Source of the DNA: Lytechinus pictus
Lineage: Eukaryota; Echinodermata; Echinoidea; Temnopleuroida; Toxopneustidae
Direction of reading: 5' to 3'
Assembly: GCF_037042905.1 (NCBI RefSeq)
Contig: NC_087249.1
Span: 11,528,001 to 11,592,000, forward strand
DNA: 64,000 bases
A program made the position numbers and the translations under genes. Below the pieces are notes generated by a model. That model searched no databases. It had not been told where the DNA came from and was given only the letters and a program-made list of their open reading frames with translations. Shown here in pieces: positions 33,101-43,331 of this stretch. Position 1 is the stretch's first letter; the number at the start of each line of letters is the position of its first letter.

Positions 33101-35982
33101 GTCCAAAGCCTCCTGGTTAACTTCTGTTTCTTTGGACTTTCCACTGTCCAAAACCTGGTTAATTTCATTTCCAATGGGTTTTCCACTGTTCAAAGCATGC
33201 TGGTAAATTTCTGTGTCTTTGGATTTTCCACTGTCCATTGTCTCCTGATTAACTTTGGTAACAGGTAATCCATGAGAACTGTCATCAGAATCTTCGCTGA
33301 CCATTGTCTCTGGGTTACATTTAGCTTCTGTTACAGATTTACTTTGACTAGGTTCTCCTCTGTCTACTTGTTCTTGATAAACTTCTGCATCTACCATGTC
33401 ACAGCTACTTTTATCAGGCACTTTCATCTTAACTAACTCCTGCTTATATTCTCCAACAGCTACGTCACATGTACTTTGATCAGACTCTTCTTTGTTCATA
33501 GTCAGCTGGTTAATTTCGGCAGCAAACACAGATTCTATACTGTTGTCCTCAATAGGTGTTTCCACCGATTCAATAGGTGAGGAAACCAATGAATTATCAA
33601 CACCATCAGCATTGGTAAACCTAACTGCATCTCTGGCACCAGCATCATCAGTATTTTCCAAGGCAGTCAATAAAAGCTCATCTTCTTGATCTGATACGTC
33701 ATCAACTGGAGCATTTGAGCGTACACTTGGTTCCGAAGAAGTGCTTTCTGGAATCCACAGACAAGTTTTCACATGTTTTTTTAACCTCTTCTCCTTTGAA
33801 AACATTCGTTTACAATTAGGACACTGATGTGTTGTAGGATATTTCCAGTTCAGGTTTATTTCATCACTTCGTTTTGGAGAATCTTGACAAATTCCTCTGT
33901 CCTTTTTATTCTTTACGCCATCACACTTTCCAGCATGCTTTTCGAGTTTTGAGAAATTCTTGAACCACTTTCCACAAGCCCCACATATCTCGCCATCTGT
34001 GGTTTTATCAAATGTGTAGTCTTTTGATGTGCTGTCGGATAGGGGCAAAATTCTTTTCTTGACTGGCTCCTTATTTGTCTCAGATGCTAAGCTCTGAGAT
34101 TTCATTTTGTGATCTTTGACCCCAAGACCCCCAGATAAACATTTCAAGTTAATTTCATCACCTCTTTTCGGAAAATCTTGACAAATCCCTTTGTCCTTTT
34201 GCTTCTTTACGCCATCACAGTTTCCAGCATGCTTTTCGAGTTTAGAAAAGTTCTTAAACCACTTTCCACAAGCACCGCTTGTCTCTCCATCAGTTTGATC
34301 CTTCTTATGCTTCTTTTTTAATGGTTCAATGATTTTATTATCAAATGTGTCATCTTTTGATGGGCTATCAGATAGGGGCGAAGTTCTTTTCTTAACTGGC
34401 TCTTTCTTTGTCTCAGATGCGAAGCTCTGAGATGGCATTTTTTTTGTACTTTCTTTTTTTGAGCAAGTCCTGTCACATTTGACCTCATGATCCCAAGACT
34501 TCCAGTTCATTTTAATTTCATCATCTGGATTTGGAGAATCTTGACAAACCCCTCTGTCCTTTTGCTTCTTTACACCATCACACTTTCCAGCATGCTTTTC
34601 AAGTTTTGAGAAGTTCTTGAACCACTTCCCACAAGCATCACATGTCTCACCATCAGTTTGACCCTTCTTGCGCTTCTTTTCTAATGGTTCCGTGGTTATA
34701 CTCTCACATGTGTCCTCTTCTGATGTGCTGTCCGATATGGGCAAAGTTCTTTTCTGGCCCGGCTCTTTCTCTTTCTCAGATCCTATGCTTCGAGAGGACA
34801 TTCTCTTTGTTCTTGTTTTTGAGCAAGTCTTGCAGTATTCTGGAATTTCCTTGCACGCTCGTCCATGATATCTATGTGACATTGGTAGTTCTTTTCCACA
34901 GATTTTACACAGAATCACACCACCGTATTCTGAAGGACTGGCTTTTGCTTCCATAGCATCCGTAGGCTCTTCCATCCTGCCAGGTCCTTCAGAAACAGTA
35001 CGCTCATTTTGGTAAGTTGTTTTTCCGATTTCATCCTTGACATGTCTACTTTCTGATTTAATTTCTAGACTGGTATCATGCTGTAACAAATCCTGTTCTG
35101 CCAACATAGAATCTGAATTTTTTTTATCTGAAGTGTGATGACCTTCAGCACTGTGGACTACATGTTCATCATCTTGAACATGTTGGACTGCAACTTTCTC
35201 ATCTTGAGCATTTCCATCTTGAAGATCAGTATTTTCAGTTTCAGAAACTGCCTGATCAATGTTGGTTTCATTGATTTCTCCACTATCCTTGCCAATGTTA
35301 TTCATCTTTTCATTGTGAAAGATTTCTGCATGGTGAGCCAACTGCCTGAAGGATGGAAATTTCTCTTGGCAGAGCCTACAGGTTTCCATCTTTCCCTCAC
35401 ATCTCTTCCGATGCTTCCGCATCTTATACGAGTCCAGGAGGACACCCTTGCACCTCTCACACCTGTACTTGAAGACCTTGTGGCGCTTCTGGTCGGCGCA
35501 ACGGGACTTGTACAGTTCCGTAAGGGTGCTGAAGAAGAGGTTGCATTTCCTGCAATGGAAGGGAAACTGCTGGTGCATCATCTTGTGATACGGAATCATT
35601 GTAGGATCAGTGAAGACCTCGTAGCACACATCACATTCTTCAGGTTGTTGTTCAGAGATGTCTGCAGCCATCTCTGTCATTTGTTTCTCCATCTCCTCAG
35701 TCATCAACATCATTTGGTCTGCTTCCTGAATTTTCTTGGCATTCTTAGCCAACATCTCATGAATGCGCAGATGGATGACCAGGTCGTCTGTTGTTTGGAA
35801 GCCAACTCCACATTCTGGACAGTTCATAGCTGCTTCATCGTCATTTGGTGGTTTTAGGTCGACAGGGAGGTTGCCTGGAGCTTCACCCGGGTCTGGTTTT
35901 GATACCTTGCATTTAAATGAATGTTCTACCATGTCATCACAGGCTACCAGTTCACAGCATGAGGGGCATCTATCAAACATTA
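30140..35982 (-). CDS. Large multi-zinc-finger protein, exon 3 (last coding exon)
   Basis: An acceptor (TTTATTCCTTACAG) lies just before 35982. The exon adds two bases that complete a Val codon, then 1946 codons to TAA. Fingers, numbered from the Met at 35980: C2H2 at about 54-74, 116-136 and 200-222; C2HC at about 173-194 and 358-376; a triplicated CGKWFKNFSKLEKHAG finger at about 447, 568 and 666; CPNCKRMFSKEKRLKKHVKTC at 720-740; another C2HC at 1591-1611; and a final C2H2 at 1924-1944. Residues about 906-1225 are a charged ~15-residue repeat (KSKETEVNQEALDRE type). Residues 1687-1745 are Lys/Arg/Glu-rich and look like a coiled coil with nuclear localisation signals. A nuclear nucleic-acid-binding role is likely by family. 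The specific orthologue is not recognised. Confidence 0.9.
32306..33265 (-). repeat. Coding tandem repeat of ~45 bp
   Basis: Around twenty imperfect units encoding variants of KSKETEVNQEALDRE, in the middle of the zinc-finger exon. Units differ by substitutions and by in-frame losses of about two to five residues. No stop or frameshift breaks the array, which argues for selection on the reading frame. Confidence 0.85.
33842..34753 (-). repeat. Coding triplication of a zinc-finger module
   Basis: Three copies of an ~85-110 residue module: KR-LPxSDS linker, acidic stretch, KKKxKK basic patch, DGE, the finger CGKWFKNFSKLEKHAG, then GVKKQKDRG and CQDSP. In the middle copy the first Cys of the finger is replaced (TSGAC instead of TCDAC or ICGAC), so that finger probably cannot bind zinc normally. 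Confidence 0.85.
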
Positions 35983-36555
35983 CTGTAAGGAATAAAATAA
36001 GTAAGAGAATCAGTCTAGAATTTCTACATGGATATTAAGATCTTAAAGATAAATGCCAGTAGTGGAAATGATCTAGAATGAGTTTGAACTGAATCTAGTA
36101 AAAGTATGTATGAATTTATGTGACAAATGATTGATTTGGAGGAAAACATGTCAAGAAATAGACAAAAGAAGCATAGTATTCAACTCATGATAGGTCTCCC
36201 CCTCCCCCAAGTAACTGGTATACATTGCCCCACATGTGCTAATCTGTGTTGGTAATTTCCAGTGTGGTCACTTTTCAGCTTTCATGAATTCACAGAGTTG
36301 GGTTAAATGTAAATAAACCAGTTCTGGATCAGACCATGTAAAAGACAGTAGTTGCAGCAAACAATTATTTCTCGAGAAAGTCTTTTAAATCAAGGTTAAT
36401 TGTCAAAATATTATCATACATCTAGATCTGGTACATTAATGTAAACCTATCTTTGTAGAATCATGAAATCTTAGTTAAAAATTGATAATTCTGATGATCA
36501 GTAACACAGAAAAGCATATGTGGGACAGTGTATTAATATTGCTTAAAAAAATACC
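35983..36555. other. Intron 2 sequence, 3' portion
   Basis: Unique-looking intron DNA between the LINE tail and the exon 3 acceptor. No further exon is seen. Confidence 0.5.
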
Positions 36556-37175
36556 CGACATTTTTTATTATTATTATTATTTTATTTGGCATTAAAAAAA
36601 ATAAGAGTACAAACAGATCAGAGACAGTATCAATCAAACTTGTACATGATATAGAAAATAAGACCTGGATGAGAGTTGGAGAGGCTGCCTGGGTATGGAA
36701 AAGGCTAACTTAATAGCCATAACCCACAGGTCTTCCTCCCCAAACCTCCCAACCCCATCCAGGTCATAACACCAATGGTGAAAATAAAAAGAAGATATTT
36801 AGAATCGGCAAAATACAATGGTCATACATGTAACTTGGTCACTTCAAGCCAACCCCCACAATACTTCCCCAATCACATCATTATGTATCTACAAGCATTA
36901 GAATGATAAGCATCAAACATTAAAGCAATCGTAAGTTTGAAATTATAGATATATAATACTGCATCTACCATAAGTAAAGGGATATAAGACAATAAGAATA
37001 TATAAAACCATGTAAGAGCGATCAAATGACATAATGTTGAAGTTGAAATAGGCCGGATTAGATTTAGTGTATAAATTATGAATAAACTTGCTCTTTTGTT
37101 GAAATTTGTCAATGGGAAAATAATAAATTAAGCATTATCGAAGGAAATATCATTATAAATCGGACATCTAATCAT

Positions 37176-40100
37176 TCAAAAAACAGAAAGAATTTCACGA
37201 CGAAGGAGGTTCAGAAGTTTTGAGATGTTTCCAGATACAATTTCATCTTTGATATGTGAGGGCATACTTTCCCATATAATCGGAAATCTATGTATTGCAG
37301 TTTGGTGCAAACGTTCGGTTCTGGCTTTCATGTGGTGGAATAGGATTGTGTGTTCACTCTGGCGTGATCGTACAGTTATATTGTCATTGACCGCCTCACA
37401 TGATACAATGTTATACAGGTTTTTGATTACAAATGACATCATTAGATATTTCCTTCTGGATTCAAGAGTAAACCAAGAAAGGCTCTGTAAGCGCTGTGGG
37501 TAAGGCATTTCCTGTTGCCTTTGTTTCAAGATTACTCGTGTTGCCCTTCGCTGAACTCTTTCCAGGGCTTCAGTATGTTTCCTTGTGAAAACATACCATG
37601 ACGGGATCCCGTATTCCAGGATTGGCAACACAAGTGATTTGTACAGACAGAATAATGCCTGTTGTGACACGCCATTACCTAATCTCGATATAAGACCTAG
37701 CATTCTATTAGCCCTTTTAATTACATTATCAACCTGGTCATCCCAGGTCACACTAGAGTTAAGGGTGACCCCGAGGTACTTGAGAGAATGTACTTGTTCT
37801 ATCATTGTATCATCAATTGTATACTCTGTTTGCCCAACATTTTTCTTACGAGGGGCAATCCTAAGAACTTTAGTTTTTGCAGCATTAAGTTGCATTTTGT
37901 TTAATTCACACCACTTAATTACACATGAAATGTCAGCTTGGAGTAACTGTTTATCGGACTCGTTTCGTATTATACGGTATAAGAGCGTGTCGTCTGCAAA
38001 GAGCACACATTGCGATTTTACTACATGAGTGATATCATTAACAAACAGATTGAATAATCTTGGCCCTAGAACACTTCCCTGTGGTATTCCTGAAGTAACT
38101 TTTGACCAGCATGATCGTGACCCCCGGAACTGAACGGATTGTTCTCTCCCACAAACAAAAGATTTAATCCATTTCCATGTATCGCCCTGGATATTGTAGT
38201 TTTTTGATAATTTATTTAGTAGAAGACTATGCGGCATTCGGTCAAACGCCTTGCTAAAATCGAAGAAAATGGCATCGATTAAAGGAGTGGGCAATACTTC
38301 CAAGGACGTTAACCAATCATGGGTGATATTAAGTAATTGGGTAACACATGACCTTTTGGGAGTGAAACCATGTTGTTTTGGAGAGAGCAAACCATATGAA
38401 TCGACATGTGACACTATTGATCTGTCAATAAAAGTTTCCATCATCTTACAAACTAATGAGGTGAGTGCAACCGGACGATAATTATGATAATCAGAGGGAT
38501 TACCAGACTTATGAACTGGGATTACAATGGACTGTTTCCATTGAATGGGAAGTTGACCTAGTGAAAGTGAAATCCTGAACATACGCTGTAGTACCACTGA
38601 TATCGGTTTTTTAACTTTCTTGAGTACAACAGCCGTAATTCCATCGATACCTGGAGATTTGTTCAATGATAGGTTGTCAATTAGCTTCATTATTTCACTT
38701 GCAGGGAAATCAAGGGTACTCATTGAATCAATAGGGAAATCACATACACTCGGCAATTCCGGAACATTGTCAGAATCGCATGGACTAAACACTGAAACAA
38801 AATAATCAGAGAAACAATTGGCAATCTCATCAGGCTTGTTCAATACTCTGTCATTATGACTAGAAATTATTGGTGGAGTTGGGTTGCGTCTCAGCGAGCG
38901 CATGTATCCAAAGAATCGTTTTCTGTTATCTCGCATGGAGAAAAGCCCATTTAAATAATTCCAATAAGATTTGCTACATTCATGCTTGGCGAGATTGCGA
39001 GCTGCTTTGTACTTAGCCCACCATTCATTCCTTACACCCTCTTCATCATTCACATGCGATTTGGCACTAATGAAAAGCTTCTTAGCTTTATTAGTTAGCC
39101 GCTTGATTTCTGGGGTTATCCAAGGGCAAAATCGTTTCTTATTTTGGATTTTATGCGGTATACAGTCATTGATAGCAGCTTGATATAAGTCAAAAAAACC
39201 TTCCCAGCTTTCATTAACATCATTGTCATTCATGAATAGGTCCCAGGGAGCAAGCCTAAGAAGATTGTTCAGATGTTCATAGTCCCCCTTTTGGTAACAC
39301 AAAAACTTCCGAATAATTGACTTAGGTAATTGAGGTGTACTAGCATGAAATCTAATTAATATTGCATGGTGATCACTAATGACACAGTTTGAAGTGACAT
39401 CAATACTTTGAAGGAGTTCAGGACGGTTAGCGAAAACAAGATCAATTATTGAACCTTTACTTGGGTCATCTAGCTGTGGTCTAGTTATATCGGTTACACA
39501 TTGGGTCATATTCATTGTTTCAAATATCTGAAGCAGTCTATCCCTATTTCTACAGTTCTCATCTTTCCAGTTTATATTAAAGTCCCCTACAAAGACAATA
39601 CCTTGATATTTCCTACTTTGGGCCTGCATACTATCTACCGCCCTTTCAAGATTATCAAAAAATTCAGTCTTGGAGTTTGGTGGTCTGTAGATTGAGCAAA
39701 TAATCCACTTAACCTTCTTCTTTAGAGTTATTTCACAAATAACCATTTCCATATCCGGAGACTCAATGTCCAGTAGACGCTTTGGAAGGAGACGAGATCG
39801 AGCCGAAAGGAGAACACCTCCCCCTCTTTGGTTATGCCTATCATTACGGAAAATGCAATAGTCATCAGGAAGTCCTAACTCACTAGAATTGTATTCATCA
39901 TCTAGCCAGGTTTCACTTATTGATATAACATCAGTTGGGTTAGTTTGCAAGTAAGATTGAAAGGAGACAGTCTTATGCCTAATACTTCTGGCATTGAAGG
40001 ACAGTAGAGCAATATTCGACTGTGTTTTTTCACTACTGGGGACGGGGTGATTGTTTAAGTTACATTGTTGATAGTGGGAAGGGGTTACAGGATCTAGATG

Positions 40101-40697
40101 AATGTCCGGCGTAGAAGCATCTTGAGCGGTTTGAGAGCCATCGATGGGAGGATCGTGTTGTAGCTGCGATTCGACAACAGAGGGCACTATTTTAGTGTGA
40201 CTAGGTTGTAGTAACTCAACAGTAGAGGGCGGTCTATCGTAAGACTTCCGAGGTCGACGCTTCCCTCGGTGGGTTCTTCGTCTTCGAGCAATGCCAAGGT
40301 TATTGATGACTTCCCATAATTGCCTTGTAGGTTGTGTAAATGATGAGCGAACATTAAGTTTCAATAAATCATCTACACTGTATTTCAAGCACACTCCGTT
40401 ATCAAGTATTACATTTTGAGATATGTAATTGGAGTTTGGCGGGTGGCCATGGGAGACACTGTTTTCTGACACATTTGGGCCAGGATTCGGATCGATGTCA
40501 CCTGCTTGTAGCAATGTAGATCTAAAACTTGAAACTGAATTAGGGTAGTAGTTAATTCTAACTCCAACATACTTGGCTTTGACATCTTTGCTTTTGATAT
40601 CATGCGGATTCCATGTTGAGTTAATGATATATTCACACTGTGTAGTAGAACCAATCCACATACAAAAGGTCAAAAAGATTAAAGCACACCTCTCCAT
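37176..40697 (-). CDS. LINE polyprotein: leader with 2A motif, endonuclease, reverse transcriptase
   Basis: 1173 codons from the ATG at 40697 (A at -3, G at +4). A hydrophobic N-terminal stretch (ALIFLTFCMWIG, residues 5-16) resembles a signal peptide. Residues 67-74 read DIDPNPGP, a 2A-type recoding motif. An Arg-rich patch follows at about 138-150. The APE-type endonuclease spans about 228-450 (SFNARS, SETWLDD, YRPPNS, VGDFN, SIIDLVF, SDHHAI). The reverse transcriptase spans about 678-985 (SPGIDGI, VHKSGNPSDYHNYRPVALTS, FFDFSKAFDRMPH, SGIPQGSVLGP, catalytic FADD at 900-903, LKYLGV). All expected catalytic motifs are present and no stop interrupts it. There is no separate ORF1. By family it copies element RNA at nicked target DNA. 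Confidence 0.92.
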   Translation of the reverse strand: MERCALIFLTFCMWIGSTTQCEYIINSTWNPHDIKSKDVKAKYVGVRINYYPNSVSSFRSTLLQAGDIDPNPGPNVSENSVSHGHPPNSNYISQNVILDNGVCLKYSVDDLLKLNVRSSFTQPTRQLWEVINNLGIARRRRTHRGKRRPRKSYDRPPSTVELLQPSHTKIVPSVVESQLQHDPPIDGSQTAQDASTPDIHLDPVTPSHYQQCNLNNHPVPSSEKTQSNIALLSFNARSIRHKTVSFQSYLQTNPTDVISISETWLDDEYNSSELGLPDDYCIFRNDRHNQRGGGVLLSARSRLLPKRLLDIESPDMEMVICEITLKKKVKWIICSIYRPPNSKTEFFDNLERAVDSMQAQSRKYQGIVFVGDFNINWKDENCRNRDRLLQIFETMNMTQCVTDITRPQLDDPSKGSIIDLVFANRPELLQSIDVTSNCVISDHHAILIRFHASTPQLPKSIIRKFLCYQKGDYEHLNNLLRLAPWDLFMNDNDVNESWEGFFDLYQAAINDCIPHKIQNKKRFCPWITPEIKRLTNKAKKLFISAKSHVNDEEGVRNEWWAKYKAARNLAKHECSKSYWNYLNGLFSMRDNRKRFFGYMRSLRRNPTPPIISSHNDRVLNKPDEIANCFSDYFVSVFSPCDSDNVPELPSVCDFPIDSMSTLDFPASEIMKLIDNLSLNKSPGIDGITAVVLKKVKKPISVVLQRMFRISLSLGQLPIQWKQSIVIPVHKSGNPSDYHNYRPVALTSLVCKMMETFIDRSIVSHVDSYGLLSPKQHGFTPKRSCVTQLLNITHDWLTSLEVLPTPLIDAIFFDFSKAFDRMPHSLLLNKLSKNYNIQGDTWKWIKSFVCGREQSVQFRGSRSCWSKVTSGIPQGSVLGPRLFNLFVNDITHVVKSQCVLFADDTLLYRIIRNESDKQLLQADISCVIKWCELNKMQLNAAKTKVLRIAPRKKNVGQTEYTIDDTMIEQVHSLKYLGVTLNSSVTWDDQVDNVIKRANRMLGLISRLGNGVSQQALFCLYKSLVLPILEYGIPSWYVFTRKHTEALERVQRRATRVILKQRQQEMPYPQRLQSLSWFTLESRRKYLMMSFVIKNLYNIVSCEAVNDNITVRSRQSEHTILFHHMKARTERLHQTAIHRFPIIWESMPSHIKDEIVSGNISKLLNLLRREILSVF
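40476..40499 (-). other. 2A-like ribosome-skipping motif in the LINE ORF
   Basis: Codons for DIDPNPGP (residues 67-74), preceded by STLLQAG. The NPGP core with an upstream D-x-(E/D)-x matches 2A sequences, where the ribosome omits the Gly-Pro bond. Predicted products are a ~73-residue leader and a ~1100-residue endonuclease/RT starting with Pro. Confidence 0.8.
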
Positions 40698-40780
40698 TGT
40701 CAAGTTTGATGCCTCAGCTCAGATGAAAGATAATCACTTTAATCCGGTGAATAGGCCTAATAGAAGCAGTATATAGAAGT

Positions 40781-42006
40781 GCACCACATATACTACAGTA
40801 GGGCTATATACTACATAACATGGCTGTGTACTTGTAGAACATATGACATTTCAAAAGAAATACTGCAGAAATCCTACTTGAAATGCACAAGAATAACTCC
40901 AAATTGGTCCTGATGAGTCAGTGGTTTATATTCCAACACGTGATAGACCATATATATATATATCACCGGCAACAGTAACAGCAATAAAAAGAAGAAATTG
41001 GAGAGAGCTCTTTTGGGCCACCTAGTAGCGCACACACTCGAGCAAAAAAAAAACCATTTGATGGAATTCCGTGCTTATTTTCCAAATTTCTCTGCAATTA
41101 CCAATTTTCTTCCAGAGCTATTTGACACTTATTTTTTATTTATACAAACAAACACTTTTGAGGGTAATTTCATTGGAGTCTGTTTTTTTAGATCGTTACC
41201 ACAACTGGTATTTATCTTTAATTTACACATTCATCACTGATCAAGAGGTTCATTGGTTATCATAACAAGATATTTCAAAGCATATAACCACCAGTAAACT
41301 TTGACCTCATTACCCCAAATTCACTGTCCCTCCAATATATTTGACCCCAAAACCAACAAGTAGCCAGAAATGAAATTTGAGACTTTCATTGATCTTGAAA
41401 AAGCAAATCCCAAGCTTCAAGATGATATTCACTTATCAAAATTGACCAACATTAATTCAACCCACTCAACTAATAGATTGAATGGAGAAGAAATTCACAG
41501 ATAGCTTTAAAGAATAAAGAAAAAAACAAGGTTTGAAGCTTGGAGATCACTCAAGCATGAGATGCGCACAATCTCTTGAAACTTCCAAGTAGTCTGTAAA
41601 TAGGATGTCAAAGGAACTCTTGAATCTTTTATCATTGTATCATTTATTCAACTTAACAACTTCAAATTTTGACAGTATGTTATCTAGAAGAAGAATAACT
41701 TTCAACTTACCTTTTTTTTAAAGACCAAATTACTATTTTGGCTATTTACAGACAACCTTCCCTGGCGACATTGGTTTTGGGGTGGCTGTTCAGTGTTCAC
41801 ATATATTCATAAACCAAGCTAAAAATTGATCCATCAAACAATTCCATACTTTCATGAGAATGAGATGTTGTCAGGCAAAGAAAGACTCCTGTGACCTTTG
41901 ACCACATTACCCTAAAATCTTGTCAGATCATCTTCCTTCCAATATGTTTGATTCTTTTTTAGTTATCAAATAAAAATGGGATGGATGGACAACCTAAAAG
42001 CATAAT
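40781..42006. other. Intron 2 sequence, 5' portion
   Basis: Unassigned intron DNA upstream of the LINE. Short plus-strand open frames at 40998-41265 are not protein-like. Confidence 0.45.
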
Positions 42007-42401
42007 GGACTGAATTAAAAAAGGTGGTTTTCAAAACCATCAGTTGAACCCATGGTTTATTCAGATTTCCTGTACATGTATGAATTATTTACTGCGTGTA
42101 TTAAAAAATGTCCAATGCCTGCTTTTGTCACAGTGCGCCAAACTGACACCTGTTGCCATGGTGGTTATTTATGAGTTCACTGTTTGAATAGTCGCCTCAT
42201 TAATTCAAAACAGTGGACTCATGAATAAAATAGCATGGATAACCACGGCAACATGCATCAATTTGGCGCACTGTGACACAAGCGCGCATCAGCATTGGAA
42301 TTTTTCATATACGCGTTGAATAAGTGTAATTTATACAGGAAATTTGCATAAACCATGGGTTCCATCAACGGTTTTAAAAACCACCTTTGTGAATTCAGGC
42401 C
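42007..42401. mobile_element. ~395 bp fully palindromic MITE
   Basis: The whole element is an inverted repeat. GGTGGTTTTCAAAACC, GAACCCATGGTTTA, TGTCACAGTGCGCCAAA and TGTTGCC blocks each recur inverted in mirror order. It ends 50 bp from the donor of the 52 nt exon. Confidence 0.75.
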
Positions 42402-42451
42402 AATGCCTCCCAAAACCACTCAATCGTTCAGTAGGAAATCACTTAACTTAC

Positions 42452-42503
42452 CATCATCATTAGGGCCATGTCTTGTGTTGAATTTTGAAGAATTGATGAA
42501 TTC
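42452..42503 (-). CDS. Zinc-finger gene, exon 2 (52 nt)
   Basis: Acceptor CTCTTTTTTGGTAG and donor GATG|GTAAGT flank a 52 nt segment on the minus strand. It enters in phase 0 after exon 1 and encodes EFINSSKFNTRHGPNDD plus one leftover base. That base joins the two first bases of exon 3 to give Val, then Met-Phe-Asp-Arg. Splice signals and phase agreeing at both joints make this a good micro-exon, although it is too short to recognise by content. Confidence 0.75.
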
Positions 42504-42753
42504 CTACCAAAAAAGAGAAAGAAGAAACAATTGACTGAAATGTAATATAAAAATTGTTAACAATCTGCCTTACTACTGTACAGTGCATGACTTCACCAAA
42601 TGGTTGAATAACTATACGCAACACAAATGATTCAACAACAATAAGAATGAATCAGAAATAGAGAAAGCCAATTTTCATATCTGACAAGGAAAACTGATAA
42701 AATTAAAATAATATGAAAGTGCAACTACATGTAGTTGGGGTTGGAATGATACC

Positions 42754-42929
42754 TGGGGGGTGTTTCACAAAGGTTTAAGTATGACTTAGAGTCGCACTTA
42801 AACTCTGACGTGCATATGATATGTAACGCGCAATCTGGTTGATGGATGGTAGTGATGTCTTCTATGCCGTATACAACTGGGAATTGAAGTGCGACTCTAA
42901 GTCACGCTTAAGTCTTTGTGATTAGGACC
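42754..42929. mobile_element. Palindromic MITE in intron 1
   Basis: The left GGTGTTTCACAAAGGTTTAA and GACTTAGAGTCGCACTT are mirrored by AAGTGCGACTCTAAGTC and CTTAAGTCTTTGTGATTAGG. About 176 bp. A G-run follows at 42983-43000. Confidence 0.65.
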
Positions 42930-43331
42930 ATTGATCAATGAACACCATTGTTTTAATATACATAGAAATGGTTGGCCTGACCCGGGGGGGGGGGGGGGGG
43001 TGCGGCATGTTTTTTATTTTTAATATAGAGATACATGTCCAAGAGTAGAACTCTCTTTTTCTTACTCTCCTTTCTAATTATATTGTTTTATTTTTATTTG
43101 CCACTTGAAAAATAATTGTGGTCCTGCCCCTCCCCCCTATTGTAGTGTTGCCTGGCTGTTAAAAGCGGTTTCTTATCATGATATCAATGTGAGGCATTTG
43201 AAAAGCTGGATTAGGCCAATAGTCTATACTCATTTCCCAAAATATCATTTAAAAAATTACAAATTATACAATGATTTTATTTGGGTCTTTTTAACAACCA
43301 GAAGATTACTATAATTTGTGTGTAAAAGTAC

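Larger units (their letters stand above)
36556..40780 (-). mobile_element. Near-complete CR1-like LINE in intron 2
   Basis: A non-LTR retrotransposon in the same orientation as the host gene. It consists of a short 5' region, one intact ORF (40697-37176), a ~0.6 kb 3'-UTR and a tail of AAT repeats (36562-36584). The 5' boundary is a guess because no target duplication is visible, as is usual in CR1/L2 elements. The uninterrupted ORF means a young insertion. Confidence 0.8.

Noticed and set aside
37585..39183. Plus-strand frames of 60-147 codons over the LINE
   Set aside because: Antisense shadows of the endonuclease/RT ORF, with no motifs.
40698..40703. LINE ORF start at 40703
   Set aside because: That codon is TTG. 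The ATG at 40697 with A at -3 and G at +4 is the sensible start.
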